A stretch of DNA of 60,681 nt from Deltaproteobacteria bacterium. GTDB lineage: Bacteria; Desulfobacterota; Binatia; UTPRO1. The position numbers and the translations under genes are program-made. Below are positions 26,401 through 33,945 of the stretch, piece after piece (positions within the stretch are counted from its first letter, which is position 1; every line of letters starts with the position of its first letter). Location of the stretch: assembly GCA_016200545.1 (NCBI GenBank), contig JACQEO010000020.1, positions 1-60,681 of the forward strand. The letters are read 5' to 3'. The notes under the pieces are model-generated. The model made no database searches. It was not told the DNA's origin and saw only the letters and a list, made by a program, of their open reading frames with translations.

Positions 26401-26531
26401 TAGGGTAGCGCGAAGACACGCGCCGTCGGGATCAGGAAAGTGACGGCGGCGGCGAGGAGGACGAGGGTAGAGGTGCGGAGCCGAACGATCGGTCGGGTCG
26501 GGCTAGAACTTCCGCAAATCCGAATCCTCAC
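23439..26531 (-). CDS. Exported PQQ-type sugar dehydrogenase with PKD, Thr-Pro linker and C-terminal beta domain
   Basis: This 1030-residue protein (GTG start at 26531) carries a signal peptide ('LVLLAAAVTFLIPTARVFA'). A six-bladed beta-propeller of the soluble glucose/aldose dehydrogenase type follows at ~45-480 ('LPYGFQETIVWSGLTQPTAI', '[17 protein letters not shown]', 'EIDRLDSVSDRVVANFGWPC', 'ISALAFYPGG'). Then come PKD-type repeats ('AWDFDGTGDFLG', 'GTYTVRLRVTDSAG'), a Thr-Pro linker, a Cys motif ('CSSDADCDDGNLCTQDSC') and a C-terminal beta domain ending 'TGTSIQCR'. Such propellers oxidise aldoses with PQQ outside the cytoplasm, though some members are catalytically unproven. It sits 21 bp after the 26553-27983 gene, probably in one operon. 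It resembles the product of 38226-44291. Confidence 0.82.
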   Translation of the reverse strand: MRIRICGSSSPTRPIVRLRTSTLVLLAAAVTFLIPTARVFALPYGFQETIVWSGLTQPTAIRFAPDGHVFVTEKSGIVKVFDSISDPTPKVFADLRTEVHNYWDRGLLGLAVDPNFPANPYVYVLYTLDAAAGGTPPRWGTFGGTSDDCPDPPGGTSGGCVVAGRLSRLQATGDVMVPGGEQALLENWCQQFPSHSIGTLLFGPDGALYVSAGDGASFTFVDYGQTGFPVVNPCGDPPGGVGGTQTPPTAEGGALRAQDIRTIGDTVGFNGTILRVDPATGGPLPDNPLADGSIPGAERIIAHGLRNPFRMTMRPGTSELWIGDVGWSDWEEIDRLDSVSDRVVANFGWPCYEGIGRQPGYQSAGLAICQGLYDTPGAVTDPVYTYSHAEQVVPGEACSAGSSSISALAFYPGGNYPQSYDGALFFADYSRNCIWTMSQGANGEPDPATRATFAAGTSAPVDLEVGPAGDLFYVDINNGRIIRIQYTASDQPPTAVVEADVTNGPAPLVVQLDGSLSSDPDVGDTLLYAWDFDGTGDFLGSTEVAPQHTFGAGTYTVRLRVTDSAGASSIASIVVTAGNTAPQATISTPLASTKWNVGDTITFSGGATDSEEGTLPGSALTWTLILHHCPSNCHTHTIQSFIGASGSFAAPDHDYPTFLELQLTATDSGGLTDTKSVLLYPNTTMLTFDGDPAGLTLGVGPSSGVAPLVRTVIVGSSNSVSAPSPQSLADVTYAFVSWSDGGLRSHLVVAPANPVTYVASFTIVTPTPTATPTSSPTATVSATATPSATVTPSPTATATTTVTATITAAASASATPTPTSSDTPSPTPAAAACSSDADCDDGNLCTQDSCDPGGSCVHSDTSLPIADAVVELRALDDPGKAVFLLRGNVLVPLPLSPTLDPSRDGLRVDLIDTLGRVRDTLELPPGVRDGGHPVGWSTNRSRKLWRYANVTGDARVRTAHVRVDDTTGSVGVRLSAHRGTLPLTPADVPVGIRILVGTNPARCGALTFNPVGSARPICNFSRTGTSIQCR

Positions 26532-26552
26532 GCCCCGCTCTCCATCGGACGA

Positions 26553-27983
26553 TCACTCGCCGGGAAGCTCCAGCTTCCAGCCGTGCCGCGTCTGCTGCCA
26601 CACGCTGTGATTCATGAACACCACGCCTCCGAGATGCCACTGCACCGTCATCAGCGGGTCGGTCGCGGCGGAGAGATCGCCGTATGCCTTCAGGCGGAAG
26701 GTGTAACCGCCGCGGCGGCGACGGTGAACGTCGATCTTCCAGATGCCCCGCCGCGCCACCAGCGCGCTCCGGTCTCGGAACTCGAAGAACGTGCTCGACT
26801 GGGTGAGCAACGAGCCGCCGGGAAGCTCCGCGCTGTAGATCGTGCCATCGGCGTTCGTGAGCAGGATGCCGGCGGACTCGCCCGCGACGTCGAGGATCTC
26901 GTCCGGCGAGAGGCTACCGTGGATCATGAGGAGATCGTGGCCGGCAGCGGGCGTGCCGAAGCGGATGATGCCGGGATCCTTCTCGATCGGCAGGCAGGGC
27001 GGGCAATCGCCGTCCTCGCAGTCGATGAGGCCGTTGCCGTCGTCGTCGATCATGTTGCCGCATATTTCCACGCGATGGCACTCGGCATCGCAGCCGGGTG
27101 TCGACGGCAGCTCGCATTCCTCGCCGAGCGCCGGCTGCACGATTCCGTCACCGCAGCGCTCGATCTTGCAATTGGCGGTGCATCCGTCTCCGTCCTCGAG
27201 GTTGCCGTCGTCGCAGTTCTCACCGGGAGCGTTGACGGAGCCGTCGCCGCAGACCGCCGGCTCGCTCTCGTCGGCGGCGGCCGCGCCTGTCTTCGCAACC
27301 CGATACCCGTCCGTGCCGTACACGTCGACCGGATAGTTCGGTTCGAGCGCCCCGGTGTCGGGATCGAACGCGTAGAGGTGGCCGGTCACGACGGCGAAGA
27401 GGCGGTTCGCGGATGAAGAGAACGCGAGCCCGGTGATGTTCAGGGGGATGTCGATGGTGTGCACCACGGTGCCGTCGGGTTTCACTTCGGCGAGCTGGGC
27501 GCTGTCACCGACGCGTACGAACATTGTGCCACGCGACCCGGCAAACGTCAGGGCCTCTTTTGCCCCGGGTACGTAGAAGGTGTTCTGGATCGAACCGTCG
27601 AGCGGATCGACGGCGGTGATCATCTGGTCGTCGCCGACGACGTACAGCGATGTCCTGGACACGCCGAGACCCGCGCCCTCGAGGGAGCCCGAAGGCTTTG
27701 GCAAGTCGCGTAGGAAGGTGCCGTCCGCGAGGAAGACCTTGATCACCGGTATCGTTTCGTCGCTGTAGAAGAGATCGGTGCCGTTGAAGGCGAGGCCGGG
27801 GTGGTATCCGGTCCCGACGGTGTGAAACGATTGGATCTCCGTCGCGGCGACGGGATCGATCTCGCAGATCACCCCTTGGCCGGTGGTGACGGTGAAGAGC
27901 CGCGGCGCGGCGGGTGCCGTCGACGCGAGGGCGACGCACGCGGATGTCACCAGAAACGCTGCCAGGCACGGGGATCGTCTCAT
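26553..27983 (-). CDS. Exported beta-propeller / Myxococcus-type Cys-rich repeat protein
   Basis: This 476-residue protein starts at the ATG at 27983 ('MRRSPCLAAFLVTSACVALAS'). Residues ~25-260 form repeated beta-propeller-like blades ('GLAFNGTDLFYSDET', 'SLYVVGDDQMITAVDPLDGS', 'RLFAVVTGHLYAFDPDTGA'). A DUF4215-type Cys-rich repeat follows ('CGDGSVNAPGENCDDGNLED', 'GDGCTANCKIERCGDGIVQP'), then a 'DDDGNGLIDCEDGDC' motif. The C-terminal ~130 residues match the beta domain found in 15343, 22437 and 23439 but lack the terminal Cys-Arg. It is probably extracellular. It precedes the sugar dehydrogenase gene by 21 bp, implying joint expression. Confidence 0.75.
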   Translation of the reverse strand: MRRSPCLAAFLVTSACVALASTAPAAPRLFTVTTGQGVICEIDPVAATEIQSFHTVGTGYHPGLAFNGTDLFYSDETIPVIKVFLADGTFLRDLPKPSGSLEGAGLGVSRTSLYVVGDDQMITAVDPLDGSIQNTFYVPGAKEALTFAGSRGTMFVRVGDSAQLAEVKPDGTVVHTIDIPLNITGLAFSSSANRLFAVVTGHLYAFDPDTGALEPNYPVDVYGTDGYRVAKTGAAAADESEPAVCGDGSVNAPGENCDDGNLEDGDGCTANCKIERCGDGIVQPALGEECELPSTPGCDAECHRVEICGNMIDDDGNGLIDCEDGDCPPCLPIEKDPGIIRFGTPAAGHDLLMIHGSLSPDEILDVAGESAGILLTNADGTIYSAELPGGSLLTQSSTFFEFRDRSALVARRGIWKIDVHRRRRGGYTFRLKAYGDLSAATDPLMTVQWHLGGVVFMNHSVWQQTRHGWKLELPGE

Positions 27984-28329
27984 TTGGTCGGGTCTCCTTC
28001 GCGGACGGGTCGTCGCGGTCGTATTGACCAACTTCCATGCCATCAATCCTGCACGATCCGCGGCGCTCCCGGTGCGTCTGTTCCACGCCGCGTGGGCGGT
28101 TGGGACTGGAGAGCGACAGCGTGTACGTCCGAGGACTTGGACGCGTGCGCTGTCTCATGCTGCGGGCGTTGTCGTGCGTCCTGCGCTGCCGCCTGTCGCT
28201 GCGGGCGCTGCGAGGGATATCAGCCAGCCGCTCGCCTTCGGATCGTGCAGTCGCGCGACATCTCGGGAAGTCGTGCGACGTTACGCGAGGCGGCGCGTGG
28301 ACGCCGCGTCGAGGCGCATGCGTCTTCGC
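27984..28329. other. Intergenic stretch (346 bp)
   Basis: No coding region, RNA gene or clear terminator is recognised. It must contain the end of the sulfotransferase transcription unit and the promoter of the beta-propeller gene, both read on the minus strand. Confidence 0.5.
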
Positions 28330-29373
28330 TCAGCGATCGTCTGCTACGAGCGGGACGTCGAGCCGCGCCAGCGTGGCGCGGATCTCCGTGAAATCGGCGG
28401 CGGAGACGGACACGCGATTGGTGGAGTGAAACGATGGCAGCGCCGCGCGCACCGCCGCGGCGTCGACCTCGATGCCGAGGATCTCACGGCCGACGCGCTC
28501 GACGATCCGCTCCGGCGTGCGGCAGAAGTCTTCGTATTCGAGAACCCAGAAGCGCCCGGGTCCGAGCTCCTCCTGCTGCTCGCGCATGCGCCGGTCGTGG
28601 TACGCGAGCTGCGCGCATACGGCCTCGATCGGGCTCGCTGCGTCCTTGCCGACGGTGCCACACCGTGGGTCGGGGACGCCGTAGGGTACGGAACGCGAGC
28701 CTTGGATCACCTCGCGCGCCCGCAGGATCGACTGCGCGGCATACTCGGGCTGGCGGCGGACGAATACGAAGTGCGAGGTCGGGAGCGCGCGCGCCACCGT
28801 CGTCGCGTGGGTGGCGAGCGCGTTGTTCTTGGTGAGGATCGGCTTGCCGAAGGCCGTCTCGTAGGCGGCGAAGAACCGCCGCATGCGCTCGGCGACCGGC
28901 GGTGCGAGCTCCGCGGGGACGGCGTAACGGTCTTCACCCAGCCAGCGGTCCCAGAGATGGAGGCCGTCGTTTTGCCGAGCGAAGCCGTGCGTGCGCCCGT
29001 AGAAACTTCGATAGTTGGTGGCACGGTGGCGGAGCAGGCGGCGAAAGAGGCGGTTGGCGACGATCGGCGCACGCGGGAAGATCGCCGTCAGGTTGTTGAA
29101 GAAGGTGACCGGCAAATGCGCGCTCAGCACTTGCGACACGATTGTCGTACCGACACGTGGGGCGCCGGTGACGATGACGATCGGCATCCGCGGCGCCGAC
29201 GCCTGCTCGTAGAGGCGGCGCTCCGACGCCGCGAGCACGCCGTCGAGCGGGATGGCGACTGCTGCCAGAAACGTCGAGAGCATTGCGAACAAGGCGGCGG
29301 GATCGCGTGACCGCACGAGCCTCGTCGCGAGACCGACGGGATCCTGGAAGTTGGGTGGAATCAGCTTCCGCAT
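28330..29373 (-). CDS. Sulfotransferase family protein
   Basis: This 347-residue protein has the PAPS-binding loop near its N-terminal third ('IVIVTGAPRVGTTIVSQVLS'), corresponding to the 5'-phosphosulfate-binding motif. A later 'SHFVFVRRQPEYAAQSILRAR' matches the 3'-phosphate-binding region, and 'FWVLEYEDFCRTPERIVERV' is also typical. It would transfer sulfate from PAPS to a hydroxyl, most likely on a glycan given that wecB lies 51 bp upstream. The ATG at 29373 ('MRKLIPPNFQDP') is preferred over one nine codons earlier. It is the last gene of the long minus-strand series. Confidence 0.82.
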   Translation of the reverse strand: MRKLIPPNFQDPVGLATRLVRSRDPAALFAMLSTFLAAVAIPLDGVLAASERRLYEQASAPRMPIVIVTGAPRVGTTIVSQVLSAHLPVTFFNNLTAIFPRAPIVANRLFRRLLRHRATNYRSFYGRTHGFARQNDGLHLWDRWLGEDRYAVPAELAPPVAERMRRFFAAYETAFGKPILTKNNALATHATTVARALPTSHFVFVRRQPEYAAQSILRAREVIQGSRSVPYGVPDPRCGTVGKDAASPIEAVCAQLAYHDRRMREQQEELGPGRFWVLEYEDFCRTPERIVERVGREILGIEVDAAAVRAALPSFHSTNRVSVSAADFTEIRATLARLDVPLVADDR

Positions 29374-29424
29374 CGACGCGCGGTCTCTCCTATCATGCAT
29401 CCGCGAGACCCATCGAGGTGGTTC

Positions 29425-30555
29425 CTAGCCGTCGTCGGGGGTGCTGGAGAGGACCCTCGCCAGGACGTCGGCGATGCGCTCGGCGGCATGGCCGTCCCCG
29501 TAGGGGTTGTGTGCTCGCGACATGGCGGCGTAGGCCGCGGGATCGCGGAGCAGGCGCTCGGCTTCGGCGACGATGCGCTCCCGCCCCGTGCCGACGAGCC
29601 GCGCCGTGCCGGCATCCACCCCCTCGGGTCGCTCGGTCGTGTCGCGCATCACGAGGACGGGCTTCCCGAGCGACGGCGCCTCCTCTTGAATGCCCCCCGA
29701 GTCGGTGAGCACGAGGTAGGAGCGGCGCAGCAGGCTCACCATCGTTCCGTAGTCGACCGGGGGCACCAGGTGCACGCGCCCCACGCCTCCGAGGATCGCA
29801 CGCACGGGTTCCTGGACGTTGGGGTTCAGGTGCACCGGATAGACGAGACTCACGTCGGGGTTGCGCTCGACGAGGGCGCGCAGCGCCTCGCAGAGCTCGC
29901 GAAAGGCGGCGCCGAAGCTCTCGCGCCGGTGCGCGGTCACGAGGATGACGCGGGTGTCGCCGAGATCGGGAATACCCGGCGGTATCGCGGGCACGCGGGC
30001 CGCGACCCACTGCAGTGCGTCCGTGACCGTGTTGCCGGTCACGACGACGCGATCGGCCGGCACACCTTCACGCAGCAGGTTGTCGCGGGCCCAACCCGTC
30101 GGCGCGAAATGCCATTCCGCCAGCACCGTCGTCATCTGGCGATTCAGCTCTTCGGGAAAGGGTGAGTCCTTACGCCAAGTGCGGAGCCCCGCCTCGACGT
30201 GCCCCACGGGCACGCGTGCGTAGAAGGCGGCGAGGGCGGCCGCGAAGGCCGTCGTCGTGTCCCCCTGCACCAGGACTGCCGCCGGGCGGACTTCGGCGAG
30301 CACCGGCGGCAGGCGCTCGAGGACGCGCATCGCCACCTCGGTCGGCGTCTGGCCGCTCGTCATCACCTGGAGGTTGTGGTCGGCGCGCAACGCGAAAAGC
30401 TCGAGCACCTGGTCGAGCATCTCCTGGTGCTGGTTCGTCAAGCAGACGCGCGGCTCGAGACCGGCGCGCGCCGCGAGCGCGTGCACGACCGGCGCCATCT
30501 TGATCGCCTCCGGACGGGTGCCGAAGACGGAGAGCACGACACGCGGATCGGACAT
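29425..30555 (-). CDS. wecB: UDP-N-acetylglucosamine 2-epimerase (non-hydrolysing)
   Basis: This 376-residue enzyme interconverts UDP-GlcNAc and UDP-ManNAc, giving a precursor of surface polysaccharides. Signatures are 'SVFGTRPEAIKMAPVVHAL' (N-terminal Rossmann), 'VLVQGDTTTAFAAALAAFY', 'VPVGHVEAGLRTW' with the catalytic acidic/His cluster, 'FPEELNRQMTTVLAEWHFAP', and the C-terminal nucleotide site 'LTDSGGIQEEAPSLGKPVLVMR'. Its length and motifs are those of an intact WecB/MnaA. It follows the 30610-33945 gene by 54 bp and precedes the sulfotransferase by 51 bp. Confidence 0.93.
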   Translation of the reverse strand: MSDPRVVLSVFGTRPEAIKMAPVVHALAARAGLEPRVCLTNQHQEMLDQVLELFALRADHNLQVMTSGQTPTEVAMRVLERLPPVLAEVRPAAVLVQGDTTTAFAAALAAFYARVPVGHVEAGLRTWRKDSPFPEELNRQMTTVLAEWHFAPTGWARDNLLREGVPADRVVVTGNTVTDALQWVAARVPAIPPGIPDLGDTRVILVTAHRRESFGAAFRELCEALRALVERNPDVSLVYPVHLNPNVQEPVRAILGGVGRVHLVPPVDYGTMVSLLRRSYLVLTDSGGIQEEAPSLGKPVLVMRDTTERPEGVDAGTARLVGTGRERIVAEAERLLRDPAAYAAMSRAHNPYGDGHAAERIADVLARVLSSTPDDG

Positions 30556-30609
30556 CGTTTCAGAGCTTAGCCGCGAGCGTCCGGCTGTTCCATGCCGAAT
30601 CGCCGCGAG

Positions 30610-33600
30610 CTACTGCGGCTGCACGCCTCCGGTCGACGGGCAGTCGGTGGGTCCGAGCGTGCGGCCGACGATCGCGAGCAGCGCCGGTGCGCGCGGGATC
30701 GCGGTGCCTATCAAGTCTTCCGCGAGACACTCGTGGTGGTGGACGACGCAGCTTTCGAAACGCCCGAGGCTGTCGAGGTCGGTGACGCCCTCGCGATTGC
30801 ACGCGCCGGCGATCCCGTCGAGGTTCGCACCTCGGTCCGAGCGCAGTGTCGCATACGCCAGCAACGCCTCGCCACAGCGGGCGTCGATCGCGGCGCGCAG
30901 CTCGGCGTTGGCGCCCGCCGGGTCGATCGCGCGCGCGCAGGCGCTCTCCGCCTTCGCCGTGCATGCCACCAGCGCCGCGGGATCGGGCTTGCGCTGCGCG
31001 CAGTCGAAGAGTTTCTGCGCGCAGCCGCCGATCGCGTCGACACGCGCGGCGACGAAGGCACTTGCGGCCTTGGGGATCGCGGCGGCGCAGCTCGTCAGCG
31101 CCTTCGCAACCGCGGGCTCGCCGGCGCCGCTCCCGCCGAGGTCGGTGAGACACGACCCGGCCGGAATGGCGATGCTCGCAACGCCGAGCAGCTCGCCGAC
31201 GCGCGGCATCTCGAGCTGGAAGAGCTTCTCGCTCGTGCAGCGCTGCCGCTTCGCGATGCAGATGGCGAGCCCGGTGACGTCGCCGGCGGGATTGCCCGCG
31301 GCGGCACACTCGTCCGCGAGCTCGCCGTAGCCCAGTCCGAGCGCCGCCACGAGATCGACCGTGCTGGTGCAGCGTGGAGCGATGGTCGTCAGCATCTTCG
31401 TCGTCGCACCCGAGATTCCGCCGAGCGCCTTGGCGCACACGGTCTGCGCCTTCGGCAGGCACTTCGGATCGTTAGGCCGACTTTGAATGCAGCGCTGAAC
31501 GGCGTTCGTACAGCGGGTCAAGTTGCCGAGCGCCGCACGCACGACCTTCAACGTCGCGTGCGTGATCGTCCGCTGACAGACGTCGGTGGCGCGTGCGGCG
31601 ACGGGGTCGGCAAGGCCGACCGGTGTCGGTGTCGCCGTCGGGACGATCGGCGTCGCCGTCGTCGTCGCGGTGGGTGCGGTTGTCGTCGCTGACGGCGTCG
31701 ACGTGGCCGAGGGGGAGGCGGTACGTGTCGCCGTCGCCGTATGGGTCGGTGTCGCGGTGTCGGTCGGTGTGGCTGTCGGCGTCGGTGTCAGTGTCGTCGT
31801 CACCGTCGGTGTCGGCGTGGGAGTCCGCGTCGGCGTCCGCGTGGCGGTTGGTATCGGTGACGCCGTTGGCGTCACCGATACCGTCGCCGTCGGAGTGGGC
31901 GCCGACGACGGCGTCGGCGAAGACGTCGGCGTCGTGATCGGTGCGGTCGCGAACACCGCGATCAGCGTCTTCGGGGTCGGAGGTGCGGTGATCGTATGCG
32001 TCTGCGCGCCGCCGTCGGACCAGCTGCTGAACGTGTAACCGGCCGGCGCCGGCGCGCCGATCTGCCGCAGCATGCCGACGACGCTCGTCACCACGAACGG
32101 CGTCACGTTCGGCTGGCCGTCGAGGGTCACGCCGAGTCCCGCGGGCGTCGTTTGGAACGTGAGGTCGACCGTGCGCGGCACGAGGAAGACCGACGTGCTC
32201 CCGGTCATGCCGTCGGAGTCGGTGGCGCTCAGGATGATCTCGTAGCCGACGTTCGGATCGGTTTCGCCGACGTTCGCGGTCGTGAAGTTTTGGGGCGAGT
32301 TGGTCAGCGCGTTGATGAACGGATGCGTGTGCTCGGCGTGGTGGAACACGACCTTCCACGTCAGCGTCGAGGAGGCGAGCGATCCGTCCTCGACGTCCAT
32401 GGCGCTGCCTGCGAGCGTGAAGGCCTCGCCCGCGGCGTACGGCGTCTGATCGACGGGCTGCGTGATCGTCACGTCGGGTGGGTGGCCGACGGTGATGTCG
32501 ACCGCAGCAATGTCGGGACCCGGAACTTGTTTGCCGTCGCTCACAGTGAGGATCGCGAGGCGCTCGCCACGGGTGGTGTACTGATGTGTCGGGTTCGCAT
32601 TCGTGTCGATCGGGCTGCCGTCGCCGAAGTCCCACGCGTAGGTGAGCGGATCACCGTCCTGATCGGTCGTGCCGACGCTCGAGAAGCTCACCGTGAACGG
32701 CGGGTTTCCGGCCTTCGGAGTCGCGTCCGCCACCGCGACCGGCGAGTGGTTGGCGGAGGTGAACGAAACCTTGCGGATCGTCCCGGCACCGATGTTCGTG
32801 TAGTAGAGCGCGCCGTCCGGACCGGCGACGATGTCGGTGACCGAGTTGCCTCCGATCCCGGTGACGAAGTCGGAGGCGGAAGACAAGATTGCTGTACCTG
32901 TTGAGTCGAGGACGACGCGCCGGATCACGCCGAGGGTGTAGTCGCCGAAGAAGTAGCTCTCCGCGTAGTCGCCGGGGAAACTCGTTTTCTCCCCGAAGTC
33001 GCCACCCATGATCGCCGCGCTACTGCCGTTGTGGTTGTACGCGTGGATGGGTGGGGTGAACGTCGCGAACTGCGCCAAGGTAAACGGCCCCTCCGTCGTC
33101 GGCCAGCCGTAGTTGTTGGCCTCGAAGATGACGTCGATCTCCTCCCAGGTGTCCTGGCCGACGTCGGCGCAGAGCATGCGGCCATCGTCGCGGAAGCGGC
33201 AGCGCCACGGATTGCGGAGCCCGGAGGCCCAGATCTCGCCGCGAAAGATCAGCGAGCCGGCGTACGGATTGTCGGTGGGCACTGAGCCATCCGACTCGAG
33301 GCGGAGAATCTTGCCGCTGAGCGAGGCGAGGTCCTGCGACTTGGTGTGGATCTCTCCGCCGTCACCGGTCGCGACGTAGAGCTTGCCGTCGATCGGGCCG
33401 AAGCCGATCCAACCCGCGTTATGGTTGCCGGCGTCGGAGTCGATGTTGTCGATGATCAGCTGCGGCGGCGTCGCGTCGGCGACGTCGCCCGTGGCGTGCA
33501 CGCGGATGACGCGATTCTTCGACTGACCCGTCGGGCAGCTGCCGCTCACGAGCAGCTGTCGGCAGAGTGTGTGGTAAATGTAGACGAAGCCGTTGGTCGC

Positions 33601-33945
33601 GAACGAGGGATCGAGCGCGATACCGAGGAGGCCGCGCTCGAAGTAGTTGTCGAACGCCATACCTGACGGCACGACGGTGTTGACGTCGAGAAACGCGGCC
33701 GGCAGGAGGCTGCCGTTTTTCACGACGCGGATCTTCCCCGACGTCTGCTCGCCGACGAAGAGCCGACCGTCGTTGGGTGGCGCGAAAGCAAGGGTCGCCG
33801 GCGCCGTCAGGCCGCTCGCCACGAGCGTGTCTTGAAAACCCGCGGGCACGGAATCGCCGAAGGCCCGCGGTACGAGTGCCACGAGCGTCAGGCAAATCGA
33901 CGCGAGCGCGAGCTCAGTTGCTCGGGCCGTAGACCTCAAGCTCAC
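30610..33945 (-). CDS. Exported PQQ-type sugar dehydrogenase/PKD protein with helical Cys-pair C-terminus
   Basis: The 1111-residue product (from the GTG at 33945) has a signal peptide ('LALASICLTLVALVPRAFGD'). An aldose-dehydrogenase-like propeller follows ('[19 protein letters not shown]', '[20 protein letters not shown]', '[16 protein letters not shown]'), then PKD repeats ('YAWDFGDGSPIDTNANPTHQ') and a Thr-Pro linker (about 31610-31960). The final ~320 residues are helical with four C-x6-C pairs ('CTNAVQRC', 'CIAKRQRC', 'CAQKLFDC', 'CVVHHHEC'). The N-terminal ~700 residues are nearly the same as in the product of 33914-38242, so the pair arose by tandem duplication. The start lies inside the end of the upstream gene (32-bp overlap). 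Where the sister gene has ATG this gene has ACG, so a GTG or TTG slightly upstream must serve. Confidence 0.78.
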   Translation of the reverse strand: MSLRSTARATELALASICLTLVALVPRAFGDSVPAGFQDTLVASGLTAPATLAFAPPNDGRLFVGEQTSGKIRVVKNGSLLPAAFLDVNTVVPSGMAFDNYFERGLLGIALDPSFATNGFVYIYHTLCRQLLVSGSCPTGQSKNRVIRVHATGDVADATPPQLIIDNIDSDAGNHNAGWIGFGPIDGKLYVATGDGGEIHTKSQDLASLSGKILRLESDGSVPTDNPYAGSLIFRGEIWASGLRNPWRCRFRDDGRMLCADVGQDTWEEIDVIFEANNYGWPTTEGPFTLAQFATFTPPIHAYNHNGSSAAIMGGDFGEKTSFPGDYAESYFFGDYTLGVIRRVVLDSTGTAILSSASDFVTGIGGNSVTDIVAGPDGALYYTNIGAGTIRKVSFTSANHSPVAVADATPKAGNPPFTVSFSSVGTTDQDGDPLTYAWDFGDGSPIDTNANPTHQYTTRGERLAILTVSDGKQVPGPDIAAVDITVGHPPDVTITQPVDQTPYAAGEAFTLAGSAMDVEDGSLASSTLTWKVVFHHAEHTHPFINALTNSPQNFTTANVGETDPNVGYEIILSATDSDGMTGSTSVFLVPRTVDLTFQTTPAGLGVTLDGQPNVTPFVVTSVVGMLRQIGAPAPAGYTFSSWSDGGAQTHTITAPPTPKTLIAVFATAPITTPTSSPTPSSAPTPTATVSVTPTASPIPTATRTPTRTPTPTPTVTTTLTPTPTATPTDTATPTHTATATRTASPSATSTPSATTTAPTATTTATPIVPTATPTPVGLADPVAARATDVCQRTITHATLKVVRAALGNLTRCTNAVQRCIQSRPNDPKCLPKAQTVCAKALGGISGATTKMLTTIAPRCTSTVDLVAALGLGYGELADECAAAGNPAGDVTGLAICIAKRQRCTSEKLFQLEMPRVGELLGVASIAIPAGSCLTDLGGSGAGEPAVAKALTSCAAAIPKAASAFVAARVDAIGGCAQKLFDCAQRKPDPAALVACTAKAESACARAIDPAGANAELRAAIDARCGEALLAYATLRSDRGANLDGIAGACNREGVTDLDSLGRFESCVVHHHECLAEDLIGTAIPRAPALLAIVGRTLGPTDCPSTGGVQPQ
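31610..31960 (-). repeat. Thr-Pro-encoding repeat
   Basis: This is a degenerate in-frame array coding 'TPTxTxTPT' units between the PKD/sandwich region and the Cys-pair domain. It is less regular at DNA level than the arrays at 20330 and 40985. Confidence 0.7.
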
